Shown: positions 1-5,903 of the stretch, piece after piece
How the letters are laid out: each line of letters opens with the position of its first letter
Position numbering within the stretch: position 1 is the first letter of the stretch
Source: Actinomycetes bacterium
Lineage (GTDB): Bacteria > Actinomycetota > Actinomycetes > Actinomycetales > Microbacteriaceae
NCBI GenBank assembly: GCA_023432305.1
Contig: JAEYUT010000381.1
Location: 1 to 5,903, forward strand
Direction of reading: 5' to 3'
Length of the DNA: 5,903 nucleotides
Position numbers and translations under genes: made by a program
Notes under the pieces: generated by a model
What the model was told of the DNA's origin: nothing
Seen by the model: only the letters and a program-made list of their open reading frames with translations
Database searches by the model: none

Positions 1-533
1 GCGACGACGACCGCACCCTGCTGCGGCCGGTCGCGACGGGATCGAGTCCTGGTGCGCGTGGGCGCCGCAGGCGCCGTGCGACCGCCCAGACACCGTACGC
101 GCAGCCCGCGGAGCGCGGCGCGGCCGATTCGTCTGCGTCGGCACAGGCGCCTGATGATCCGGCGGCACGCCGCCTCACCTGGGTGCTCACGGCCGCCGCC
201 TCGCTCGTCACGGTGCTCGGCGTGATCGCGCTCGCCATTCTGCTGACGAACGTCGACTCGGATATCCCCGTGGTGTCCGACATCGACGCGCAGCTCGGCG
301 ACGAGGGGCGGATCGAGTTCAGCTGGACGGATCCGGGGATCGCGGACGGCGATCGCTACCAGGTCGTCGTCGCGGAGGAGGGCATCGCTCAGCCGCCTGC
401 GGTGCAGTCGTCGTCGCGGTTCGTGGTCGACACCGAGCCCGGTTCGACGGTGTGCGTCACCGTGAGCGTCAACCGGGACGGCATAGCCGGGCGGGCGAGC
501 GCCGACAAGTGCGTGGTGGCCGCAGGAACCTGA
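1..533 (+). CDS. C-terminal part of a single-pass membrane protein, probably a Ser/Thr protein kinase (5' end outside window)
   Basis: The frame is open from the first complete codon (position 3) to TGA at 531-533, giving 176 visible residues; the start is upstream. Visible residues 1-59 are a hydrophilic linker beginning DDDRTLLRP, then a basic run (RGRRRR) and an Ala/Pro/Gln/Ser-rich stretch, as in a disordered juxtamembrane segment. Residues about 60-83 form one hydrophobic helix preceded by RR, so the N-terminal side should be cytoplasmic. Residues about 85-176 form a small extracytoplasmic domain with fibronectin-III-like strands (FSWTDPG, RYQVVV, VCVTVSVN) and two cysteines, C151 and C170, that could form a disulphide. 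No catalytic motif is in view. The kinase call rests on this architecture and on the downstream giant FN3 protein, a pairing known from the Bifidobacterium PFNA cluster. Another anchored FN3-type receptor cannot be excluded. A GTG at 183 also opens this frame, but it falls inside the helix and the frame continues to the window edge, so it is unlikely to be the start. The stop lies 1 base before the next gene. Confidence 0.65.
   Translation, partial: DDDRTLLRPVATGSSPGARGRRRRRATAQTPYAQPAERGAADSSASAQAPDDPAARRLTWVLTAAASLVTVLGVIALAILLTNVDSDIPVVSDIDAQLGDEGRIEFSWTDPGIADGDRYQVVVAEEGIAQPPAVQSSSRFVVDTEPGSTVCVTVSVNRDGIAGRASADKCVVAAGT
180..248 (+). other. Transmembrane helix of the upstream gene product
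   Basis: About 23 mostly Ala, Val, Leu and Ile residues follow Arg-Arg-Leu-Thr and precede an acidic, Ser-rich segment (DSD). The basic side is N-terminal, so by the positive-inside rule the linker is cytoplasmic and the C-terminal domain faces outward. This is the only hydrophobic segment of membrane length in the visible part of the protein. Confidence 0.85.
524..528 (+). promoter_or_regulatory. Ribosome binding site (AGGAA) of the giant surface-protein gene
   Basis: AGGAA ends 6 bases before the ATG at 535, a good Shine-Dalgarno position. It lies inside the last codons of the upstream gene, whose TGA (531-533) falls between it and the start. In the same frame a TAG at 484-486 closes the reading frame upstream, and no ATG, GTG or TTG lies between that stop and 535, which fixes the start. 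The arrangement favours translational coupling. Confidence 0.8.
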
Positions 534-534
534 C

Positions 535-3500
535 ATGTCATCGTGGCTCTCCTCCCGCCGATCGCTGCTCGCGACCCTCACGAGCAGCACCGTCGTCGCG
601 GCGCTCATCGCCACCGTCGCGATCGTCTCGACCGGCTACACGGCGCAGCGGATGGACCTGAGCGACCCGTCGGTGTGGGTCGCGGGGGCCGCGCACGATG
701 CGATCGGCCGGGCCAACACCGCGGTGTACGAGCTCGACAGCACGATCCCCACCGATGCCGAGCAGCCCGTGCTCGTGCAATCGGGCTCCACGGTCATCCT
801 CGTCGACCGGGCGGGCGCGACGATGCGCGCCGTCGATCCGGCGACGGCTGTGCTCGGCGAGCCGGTGTCGCTTCCGCCTCAGAATCCGTCCGTCCACCTC
901 GCCGATGACCGAGCGGTGATCGTCGCGGAGACCGGCGAGGTGTGGTTCGTGCCGCTGACCGATCTGGACTCGTTCGATGCGGCGGTGCCGTCTGCGCTCA
1001 GCCTCGGGAGCGGGTCGACCGTCACGATGACGGAGTCCGGGGCGATGCTCGCGTATGTTCCGGACGCCACCGAGGTGTGGCGGGTGGAGCCCGGCGCCGC
1101 AGTCGTCGGTCAGCGCTCGTCCATGCGGTGGCCGGGAACGCCGCCGGTGGGCGACGGCGTGCAGATCACCGCGGTCGGCGAGGAGTGGGTGGTCTTCGAC
1201 GCGGACTCGGGTCAGCTCGCCACAGCTGCCGGCACCCGCGACCTCTCGAATGAGCTCTCCGGAGCGAGTGCGCGTGTGCAGCTCGCCGGACCGGCGGCGA
1301 ACGCGGTCCTGGTGGCGCACACGGGCGGACTCGCGAGCGTGCCGCTCGGAGAGGGCGACCCCCGGGTGCTCACGGACGTCGGCGCGGGCGTTCCCGCGTC
1401 GCCCGTGGTGGTCGGCGGGTGCCGCTTCGCCGCGTGGAGCGCGGGGGTCGCATGGCGGTCGTGCCCGGGTGAGGATGCCGTGGATCTGCCGCTCGCCGGT
1501 CTCGCGCCCGGCCCTCAGCTCGCGTTCGCCGTCAACAGCGGACGCGTCGTCCTCAACGACGCGCTCGGCGGCGAGAGCTGGGCGGTTCAGTCCTCCGGGG
1601 AGCTCATCGACAACTGGGAGTCCCTTCTGATGGATCAGGAGCGCGAGGACGAGGAGCCTCACGCCGAGGAGGACATGCCGCCTGAGTTCGAGGAGGTGCA
1701 GCAGCCCCCCGTCGCGGTCGATGACGACCTCGGGGCGCGCCCCGGGCGCACGAGCGTCCTGCCCGTCCTCCTGAACGACTACGACCCCAACGGCGACGTG
1801 CTCGTGATCACCGCGTTCGACCAGATCGATGAGGCGATCGGCCGCCTCGACCTCGTCAGCCGCAATCAGCAGCTTCAGCTCACCCTCGCGCCGGGCGCTT
1901 CCGGTCAGCTCACCTTCGGGTACACGATCAGCGACGGTCGAGGAGGCTTCGCGAGCGCCGTCGTGACAGTCTCGGTGCGCAGCAGCGCCGAGAACTCGCC
2001 GCCTCGCGCGGTGCGCACCTCGACGGCGACCGTCGTCTCGGGCGGGCGCGTCTCGACGCAGGTCCTCGGAGACTGGATCGACCCGGATGGCGACGCCATC
2101 TACCTCACCTCGGCGGCCGTGTCAGCCCCCGACCAGGTCGGATTCAAGCCGGACGGCGTCATCGTGTTCACCGATGCGGGCGAAGGGATCGGAGCCAAGA
2201 CCATCGCGCTCGGCGTCTCGGATGGCCGCGACACCACGGGCGGTTCGCTGCAGGTGACCGTGCAGGAGCGCGGGGACGTGCCGATCCTGGTCGAGCCGTG
2301 GGTGGTGCTCGCGAGCGCGGGGGAAGAGGTCACGATCCGGCCCCTTCAGCATGTGCGCGGCGGCAACGCGCCCATCCGTCTGGGCGGTGTGCCCCCGAAA
2401 GCCGGCACGACGATCGTGCCGAGCTTCGAGGCGGGGACCTTCACGTTCCTGTCCACCGAGGCGCGCACCCATTACCTCGAATTCACGGTCACCGACGGAA
2501 CACAGACGGCGACCGGCGTCGTGCGGGTCGACGTGTCTGCTCCTGCCGATGCCTCGACCCGCCCCATCACCGTGCCGAAGACCCTCTTCATGACGACGGA
2601 CAGCACGCAGCTCGTCGACCCGCCGATGACGGACATCGACCCTGCAGGCGGCGTGCTCGTCGTGACGGGCGTGGAGAACATCCCGGCGGGAGCCGGCATC
2701 ACGGCGGAGGTTCTCGACCAGCGTCGCGTGCGGGTGAGCCTCAGTGCCCCGCTCGCCCAGCCGGTGACCTTCACCTACCGCATCAGCAACGGCCTCGCGT
2801 CAGCGGTGGGCACGATCACGGTGGTCGAGATCCCGCATCCGGTTCGCATGCAGCCGCCCATCGCGAACGACGACCAGGTGACGGTGCGCGCCGGTGCCAC
2901 GGTCGACATCCATGTGCTCGACAACGACGAGCAGCCCGACGGCGGCGAGATCACGCTCCTGCCCGAGTTGGCCTCGACCGTCCCCGCCGACGCCGGACTC
3001 CTCTTCGCGGCGGGTGACCGCCTGCGCTACCTCGCCCCGGAGACGGCTGGCATCTACGAGGGCGTCTACACGGTGGCGGGAGCGGACGGGCAGCTTGCGC
3101 AGGCGCGCGTCGTGATCTCCGTGCGGGAGCGCAATGCTGCGACCAACAACCCGCCCGTGCCGCGCGCGGTGACAGCGCGGACGCTCGCGGGCAAGACCGT
3201 GGACATCGAGATCCCGCTCAACGGGGTCGATCCCGACGGTGACACGGTCACCCTCGTCGGCCAGGCCACCAACCCCGAGAAGGGCGCCGTCGTCGGCATG
3301 GAAGGCGGCACGCTCCGCTACCAGGCGGGGGAGTACTCCTCCGGCACCGACGTCTTCCAGTACACGCTCGTGGACGCATTCGGTGCACGCGCGACCGGCG
3401 TGATCCGGGTGGGCATCTCGCCGCCGCTCGAAGGCGCCCGCAACCCCGTCGCCAACTACGACAACGTCGAGGTGCGGGCCGGACGCACCGTCTCGGTGCG

Positions 3501-5903
3501 GCCGCTCGTGAACGACTCCGACCCCGACGGAAGTGCGCTGCGCATCCGTCAGGTCGAGCCGAACACTCCCGACGTCGTTGCGGAGATCGTGGCGAACGAC
3601 GTCGTGCGCATCACGCCGCCCGGGGTGGGCGAGTTCGGCGTCGTCTACACGATCGAGAACGAGACCGGAGGGACGAGCTCGGCGTTCATCCGCGTGGTCG
3701 TCTCCGAGGACGCGCCGCTCGCCTGGCCCGTCATCACCGACACCGAGCTGCGGGTGACGGATGTGATCGACCGCAGCACCGTGGACGTGTCGGTCCTCGA
3801 CCGGGCGTTCTTCGCCGACGGGGACGCGCGCGATCTTGGCGTCTACCTCGTCCCCGGGTTCGGGCAGACCGCAGAGGTTCTGCCGAACAAGCGCGTGCGG
3901 GTGACCATCGGCGACCGCAGCCAGGTCATCCCGTTCGCCGTCGTGCACCCCGAGGTGCCCCAGATCCGCGCCTATGCCTTCATCCGCGTGCCCGGCTACG
4001 ACGACGCGCTGCCCCAGATCAACACGAAGGCTCCGCCCCTCGTCGTGAACAGCGAATCCCCGATCCGCATCGAGCTCTCGCAGTACGTCGTCGCGCTCGG
4101 CGGATCGCGCGTGCGCCTCACCGACTCGAGCACCGTCCGCGCGACGCACGCGAACGGCGACCCCCTCGTCGTCGACGACGACACCCTGCAGTTCACGTCT
4201 GCGGATCGCTACTGGGGGCCCGCATCGATCACCTTCGAGGTCACGGACGGGCCGAGCAGCACAGGGGAGGGCGGGAACGTCGCAACGCTCTCGCTTCCCA
4301 TCGAGGTGCGTCCGCGTGACAACCAGCCGCCCGTCTTCACAGGTGCCGTGCTCGACTTCGAACCGGGTCAGGTGCGCGAGCTCGACCTCGTGAAGCTCAC
4401 CAAGTACCCGCATGACGACGACATCGACGAGCTCGCCTACTCGATCACCGGCCCGCTGCCATCGGGTTTCAGCGCGCAGCTGAACGGCCAGCGTCTGCTG
4501 CTCACCGCTGACGCCTCCGCGGCCAAGGGAGCGACCGCCACCCTGACGCTCGCGGTGCGCGACGCGCTCAACGAAGGACAAGCCGGCCGTCTGCAGCTGC
4601 GCGTCGTCCCCTCGACCCGGCCGCTTCCGAAGACCGTCGCCGATCAGGCGATCACCCGCCGAGGCGAGACGACAGTCGTGGATGTCCTCGCGAACGACGC
4701 GGCCACCAATCCGTTCCCCGGATCCCCTCTCACGGTCGTCGACATCCGCGGCCTCTCCGGTGCGGCGCTTCCCCAGGGAGTCACCATCGCGCCGAGTGCC
4801 GACCGCTCGCGCCTCGCGATCACCGTCGCCGAGGACGCCGCGCCGATCGACACGACCCTGCAGTACCAGGTAGCGGATGTGACCAGAGACCCCGACCGCT
4901 ACGTCTGGGGCACGGTGACGATCTCCGTGCAGGATGTCCCCGATCCGGTCACGAACCTGCGCGTCACCGAATTCGCCGACCGCACGCTGCGCCTCGGGTG
5001 GGCGCCCGGTCCGTTCAACAACGCGCCCATCACCGAATACCGCGTGACGGCGACCGACGCGACAACCGGTGCCGTCGTCTCCACGACGACCTGCACCGTC
5101 ACCGTGGGGTGCGCTGTCGCGACTCCCGGGAACGGTCCATCGCACGCACTTCGGCTCTCGGTCGTCGCGGTCAACGCCATCGGAGCCTCCGCGCCGGCGA
5201 CTCTCGGTGAGGCGACGTGGTCCGACATCATCCCTCCCGCCCCCGCCGCGGTGAACGCAACGCCCGTTGACCGCGGGCTGCGGGTCAGCTGGCAGAAGCC
5301 GGTCGCCGCCGGCGGAAGCTCGATCGACAGCTACGTCGTGAGCGTCGGAGGTGTGTCGGTGACGATCGGCGTCGACGCGGCGGACGCGGCGGGCACGAGC
5401 TACGCGCGCATCATCACGAATGCGGGCTTCGTCAACGGCGCCGCGCTTCCGTACTCCGTGAGCGCGCGCAACCGCGCTCCCAACTCCCTCGCGTCCTGGA
5501 ACGACGCGGGAGGCGTCGGCGTTCCCGCCGGCGCGCCGGTCGTCCTCGCGTCGCCCTCCGCGTCGGCGTCGATCACCGACGGCACCACAGCGACCGTCGA
5601 ATGGTCGGGCGCCTTCGACGGCAACGGTCGGGCGATCTCGACCTACTTCGTCGCGCGGCACAGCGGCGCACCTCCCGCGTGCACGGTCAGCGGGGTGGAG
5701 CAGGGTGCTCCCGTCCTGAGTCCGCCCACGGGACCCCACGTGCAGAACGTCGGATCCGCGACCTCCGCGCAGTTCGGAGGCCTCACACCCAACACGAGCT
5801 ACACCTTCACCGTCTACGCCGCCAACGGACAGGGGTGCACCGCCTCGGCGAGCGTCACCGTGACGCCTCGCGCCGCTCCCGGGAACGTCGTCGTGCAGCC
5901 CGG
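535..5903 (+). CDS. Giant membrane-anchored surface protein: beta-propeller-like region, tandem Ig-like modules and FN3 domains (3' end outside window)
   Basis: One uninterrupted frame runs from ATG 535 to the right edge: 1789 complete codons and no stop. Residues 1-11 are a short tail with R8R9, and 12-34 form a signal-anchor helix without an obvious signal-peptidase site. Residues about 43-362 are short repeated beta-strand units resembling a beta-propeller, with C296 and C310. Residues 366-388 are an acidic hinge (12 of 23 are Asp/Glu). Residues about 389-1467 are about eleven Ig-like/cadherin-like modules, several starting with PP and carrying NDxDPxGD-type loops (for example 414-421 and 993-999). 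Residues 1468 onward hold FN3 domains near 1468-1562, 1566-1660 and 1665-1777, with core tryptophans W1489, W1586 and W1690 and a typical FN3 strand-F motif (LTPNTSYTFTV) from 1750. Another FN3 may start near 1781. No enzymatic motif was recognised. The product is probably an extracellular adhesive or sensory stalk anchored at its N-terminus. The gene follows the putative kinase gene by 1 base and probably shares its transcript. Ligand and partners are unknown. Confidence 0.93.
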   Translation, partial: MSSWLSSRRSLLATLTSSTVVAALIATVAIVSTGYTAQRMDLSDPSVWVAGAAHDAIGRANTAVYELDSTIPTDAEQPVLVQSGSTVILVDRAGATMRAVDPATAVLGEPVSLPPQNPSVHLADDRAVIVAETGEVWFVPLTDLDSFDAAVPSALSLGSGSTVTMTESGAMLAYVPDATEVWRVEPGAAVVGQRSSMRWPGTPPVGDGVQITAVGEEWVVFDADSGQLATAAGTRDLSNELSGASARVQLAGPAANAVLVAHTGGLASVPLGEGDPRVLTDVGAGVPASPVVVGGCRFAAWSAGVAWRSCPGEDAVDLPLAGLAPGPQLAFAVNSGRVVLNDALGGESWAVQSSGELIDNWESLLMDQEREDEEPHAEEDMPPEFEEVQQPPVAVDDDLGARPGRTSVLPVLLNDYDPNGDVLVITAFDQIDEAIGRLDLVSRNQQLQLTLAPGASGQLTFGYTISDGRGGFASAVVTVSVRSSAENSPPRAVRTSTATVVSGGRVSTQVLGDWIDPDGDAIYLTSAAVSAPDQVGFKPDGVIVFTDAGEGIGAKTIALGVSDGRDTTGGSLQVTVQERGDVPILVEPWVVLASAGEEVTIRPLQHVRGGNAPIRLGGVPPKAGTTIVPSFEAGTFTFLSTEARTHYLEFTVTDGTQTATGVVRVDVSAPADASTRPITVPKTLFMTTDSTQLVDPPMTDIDPAGGVLVVTGVENIPAGAGITAEVLDQRRVRVSLSAPLAQPVTFTYRISNGLASAVGTITVVEIPHPVRMQPPIANDDQVTVRAGATVDIHVLDNDEQPDGGEITLLPELASTVPADAGLLFAAGDRLRYLAPETAGIYEGVYTVAGADGQLAQARVVISVRERNAATNNPPVPRAVTARTLAGKTVDIEIPLNGVDPDGDTVTLVGQATNPEKGAVVGMEGGTLRYQAGEYSSGTDVFQYTLVDAFGARATGVIRVGISPPLEGARNPVANYDNVEVRAGRTVSVRPLVNDSDPDGSALRIRQVEPNTPDVVAEIVANDVVRITPPGVGEFGVVYTIENETGGTSSAFIRVVVSEDAPLAWPVITDTELRVTDVIDRSTVDVSVLDRAFFADGDARDLGVYLVPGFGQTAEVLPNKRVRVTIGDRSQVIPFAVVHPEVPQIRAYAFIRVPGYDDALPQINTKAPPLVVNSESPIRIELSQYVVALGGSRVRLTDSSTVRATHANGDPLVVDDDTLQFTSADRYWGPASITFEVTDGPSSTGEGGNVATLSLPIEVRPRDNQPPVFTGAVLDFEPGQVRELDLVKLTKYPHDDDIDELAYSITGPLPSGFSAQLNGQRLLLTADASAAKGATATLTLAVRDALNEGQAGRLQLRVVPSTRPLPKTVADQAITRRGETTVVDVLANDAATNPFPGSPLTVVDIRGLSGAALPQGVTIAPSADRSRLAITVAEDAAPIDTTLQYQVADVTRDPDRYVWGTVTISVQDVPDPVTNLRVTEFADRTLRLGWAPGPFNNAPITEYRVTATDATTGAVVSTTTCTVTVGCAVATPGNGPSHALRLSVVAVNAIGASAPATLGEATWSDIIPPAPAAVNATPVDRGLRVSWQKPVAAGGSSIDSYVVSVGGVSVTIGVDAADAAGTSYARIITNAGFVNGAALPYSVSARNRAPNSLASWNDAGGVGVPAGAPVVLASPSASASITDGTTATVEWSGAFDGNGRAISTYFVARHSGAPPACTVSGVEQGAPVLSPPTGPHVQNVGSATSAQFGGLTPNTSYTFTVYAANGQGCTASASVTVTPRAAPGNVVVQP
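568..636 (+). other. N-terminal signal-anchor helix of the giant protein
   Basis: Residues about 12-34 are hydrophobic (Leu, Ala, Val, Ile with some Thr/Ser) and follow the short positively charged start SSRRS. The residues after the helix (STGYTAQR) do not give a convincing A-x-A cleavage site, so a retained N-in anchor is more likely than a cleaved signal peptide. All later domains would then lie outside the membrane. Confidence 0.8.
661..1620 (+). other. Beta-propeller-like region of the giant protein
   Basis: Residues about 43-362 contain recurring units of 35-50 residues with a hydrophobic strand, a turn and a second strand, such as TVILVDRAGATMRAVDP, AVIVAETGEVWFVPL, EEWVVFDADSGQLAT and NAVLVAHTGGLASVPL. 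The 'value, D/A-x-x-G, value' cadence is typical of WD40/PQQ-like/YVTN-like propellers. Blade number cannot be fixed by eye; six or seven would fit the length. C296 and C310 may form a disulphide in a late blade. The fold is inferred from pattern, not from a database match. Confidence 0.55.
1699..4935 (+). other. Array of about eleven Ig-like/cadherin-like modules
   Basis: Residues about 389-1467 divide into modules of 85-110 residues with estimated limits 389-482, 487-577, 583-669, 677-765, 773-863, 872-962, 969-1057, 1062-1152, 1160-1259, 1263-1358 and 1362-1467. A typical module has an opening PP or P-x-A, a strand ending in G-x-T-V, a D-x-D-P-x-G-D loop, and a closing pair like FxYTxxDG followed by an alternating hydrophobic strand (TVSVR, RVVIS). 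The loop is clear in modules 1, 2, 5, 6 and 7, altered in 4, 8, 10 and 11, and absent in 3 and 9. The segment has no cysteine. The repeats are visible at protein level only; the DNA is too diverged to look repetitive. Confidence 0.8.
4936..5903 (+). other. Fibronectin type III domain array (continues past window)
   Basis: Three FN3 domains are recognisable. The first opens PDPVTNLRV and has LGW at 1487-1489 and VVAVNAIGAS near its end. The second opens PPAPAAVNATPVDRGLRVSW. The third opens GAPVVLASPSASASI and ends with a textbook F strand at 1750-1760, followed by YAANGQG. A fourth opening (APGNVVV) is cut by the window edge. Domain 1 has C1520/C1526 and domain 3 has C1716/C1768, each a possible internal disulphide; domain 2 has none. 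Confidence 0.85.

Noticed and set aside
183..533. The GTG at 183 as the start of a separate 116-residue protein
   Set aside because: The GTG codes for the second residue of a hydrophobic helix whose basic flank is encoded just upstream in the same open frame. No Shine-Dalgarno precedes it, and the frame stays open to the window edge.
534..534. A possible frameshift or fusion between the two genes
   Set aside because: The 1-base gap separates a complete C-terminal domain with stop from a new ATG with its own AGGAA site and a fresh signal-anchor, which is a normal operon junction.
538..1662. A 374-codon open frame on the - strand opposite the 5' part of the giant gene
   Set aside because: Same cause: it is in codon register with the sense gene and ends at the sense TCA codon 538-540. 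Its product is Arg-rich and shows no recognisable structure.
2298..3017. A 239-codon + strand frame overlapping the giant gene
   Set aside because: Its product is dominated by Arg, His, Gly and Ala, the usual look of an out-of-frame reading of GC-rich coding DNA. No credible ribosome site or domain was seen, and the main frame is intact here.
4166..4181. A perfect 16-base palindrome around GTCGAC
   Set aside because: It arises from consecutive Val and Asp codons (GTC/GAC, encoding V-V-D-D-D) inside the open frame. There is no loop, T-run or neighbouring operator context, so it is a coding coincidence rather than a regulatory site.
2800..5739. A 979-codon open frame on the - strand, opposite the giant gene
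   Set aside because: It is in exact codon register with the sense gene, so it stays open only because sense TTA, CTA and TCA codons are absent there. It ends exactly at the sense serine codon TCA at 2800-2802. The predicted protein is Arg/Asp/Gly/His-rich with no domain pattern, while the sense frame has clear Ig and FN3 domains.

Overview
The window is a piece of high-GC actinobacterial DNA. Codon usage is strongly GC3-biased, and TTA, CTA and TCA codons are almost absent from the main frame. The style fits Microbacteriaceae (for example Microbacterium or Leifsonia relatives), but that genus-level guess is an inference. The window is almost entirely coding on the + strand. It holds the end of one gene and most of a second, very long gene, separated by a single base. 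No RNA gene, mobile element, CRISPR array, promoter or terminator is visible.

Region 1 (1-533) is the 3' end of a gene whose start lies upstream. The visible 176 residues are a basic, Ala/Pro/Gln-rich cytoplasmic linker, one transmembrane helix, and a small extracytoplasmic fibronectin-III-like domain with two cysteines. No catalytic domain is in view. The layout (disordered juxtamembrane linker, single helix, small beta-sandwich outside) and the neighbour suggest the C-terminus of a membrane-bound Ser/Thr protein kinase.

Region 2 (535-5903, running off the right edge) is a single open frame of 1789 complete codons without a stop. It encodes a giant surface protein. In order it has a short N-in membrane anchor, a beta-propeller-like region of about 320 residues, an acidic hinge, about eleven tandem Ig-like/cadherin-like modules of 90-100 residues, and at least three fibronectin type III domains, with a fourth apparently starting at the edge. 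A Shine-Dalgarno AGGAA lies 6 bases before its ATG, inside the end of the upstream gene, so the two genes are probably co-transcribed and translationally coupled.

Working model (inference): this is the kinase/FN3 junction of the locus known in Bifidobacterium as the PFNA cluster. That locus combines a Ser/Thr kinase and an FN3 protein with a MoxR-type AAA ATPase, a DUF58 protein, a transglutaminase-like protein and a PP2C phosphatase. The giant protein would act as an envelope-anchored adhesive or sensing stalk, and the kinase as the partner that signals across the membrane. If so, the MoxR/DUF58/transglutaminase genes should lie just right of the window and the kinase catalytic domain just left of it.
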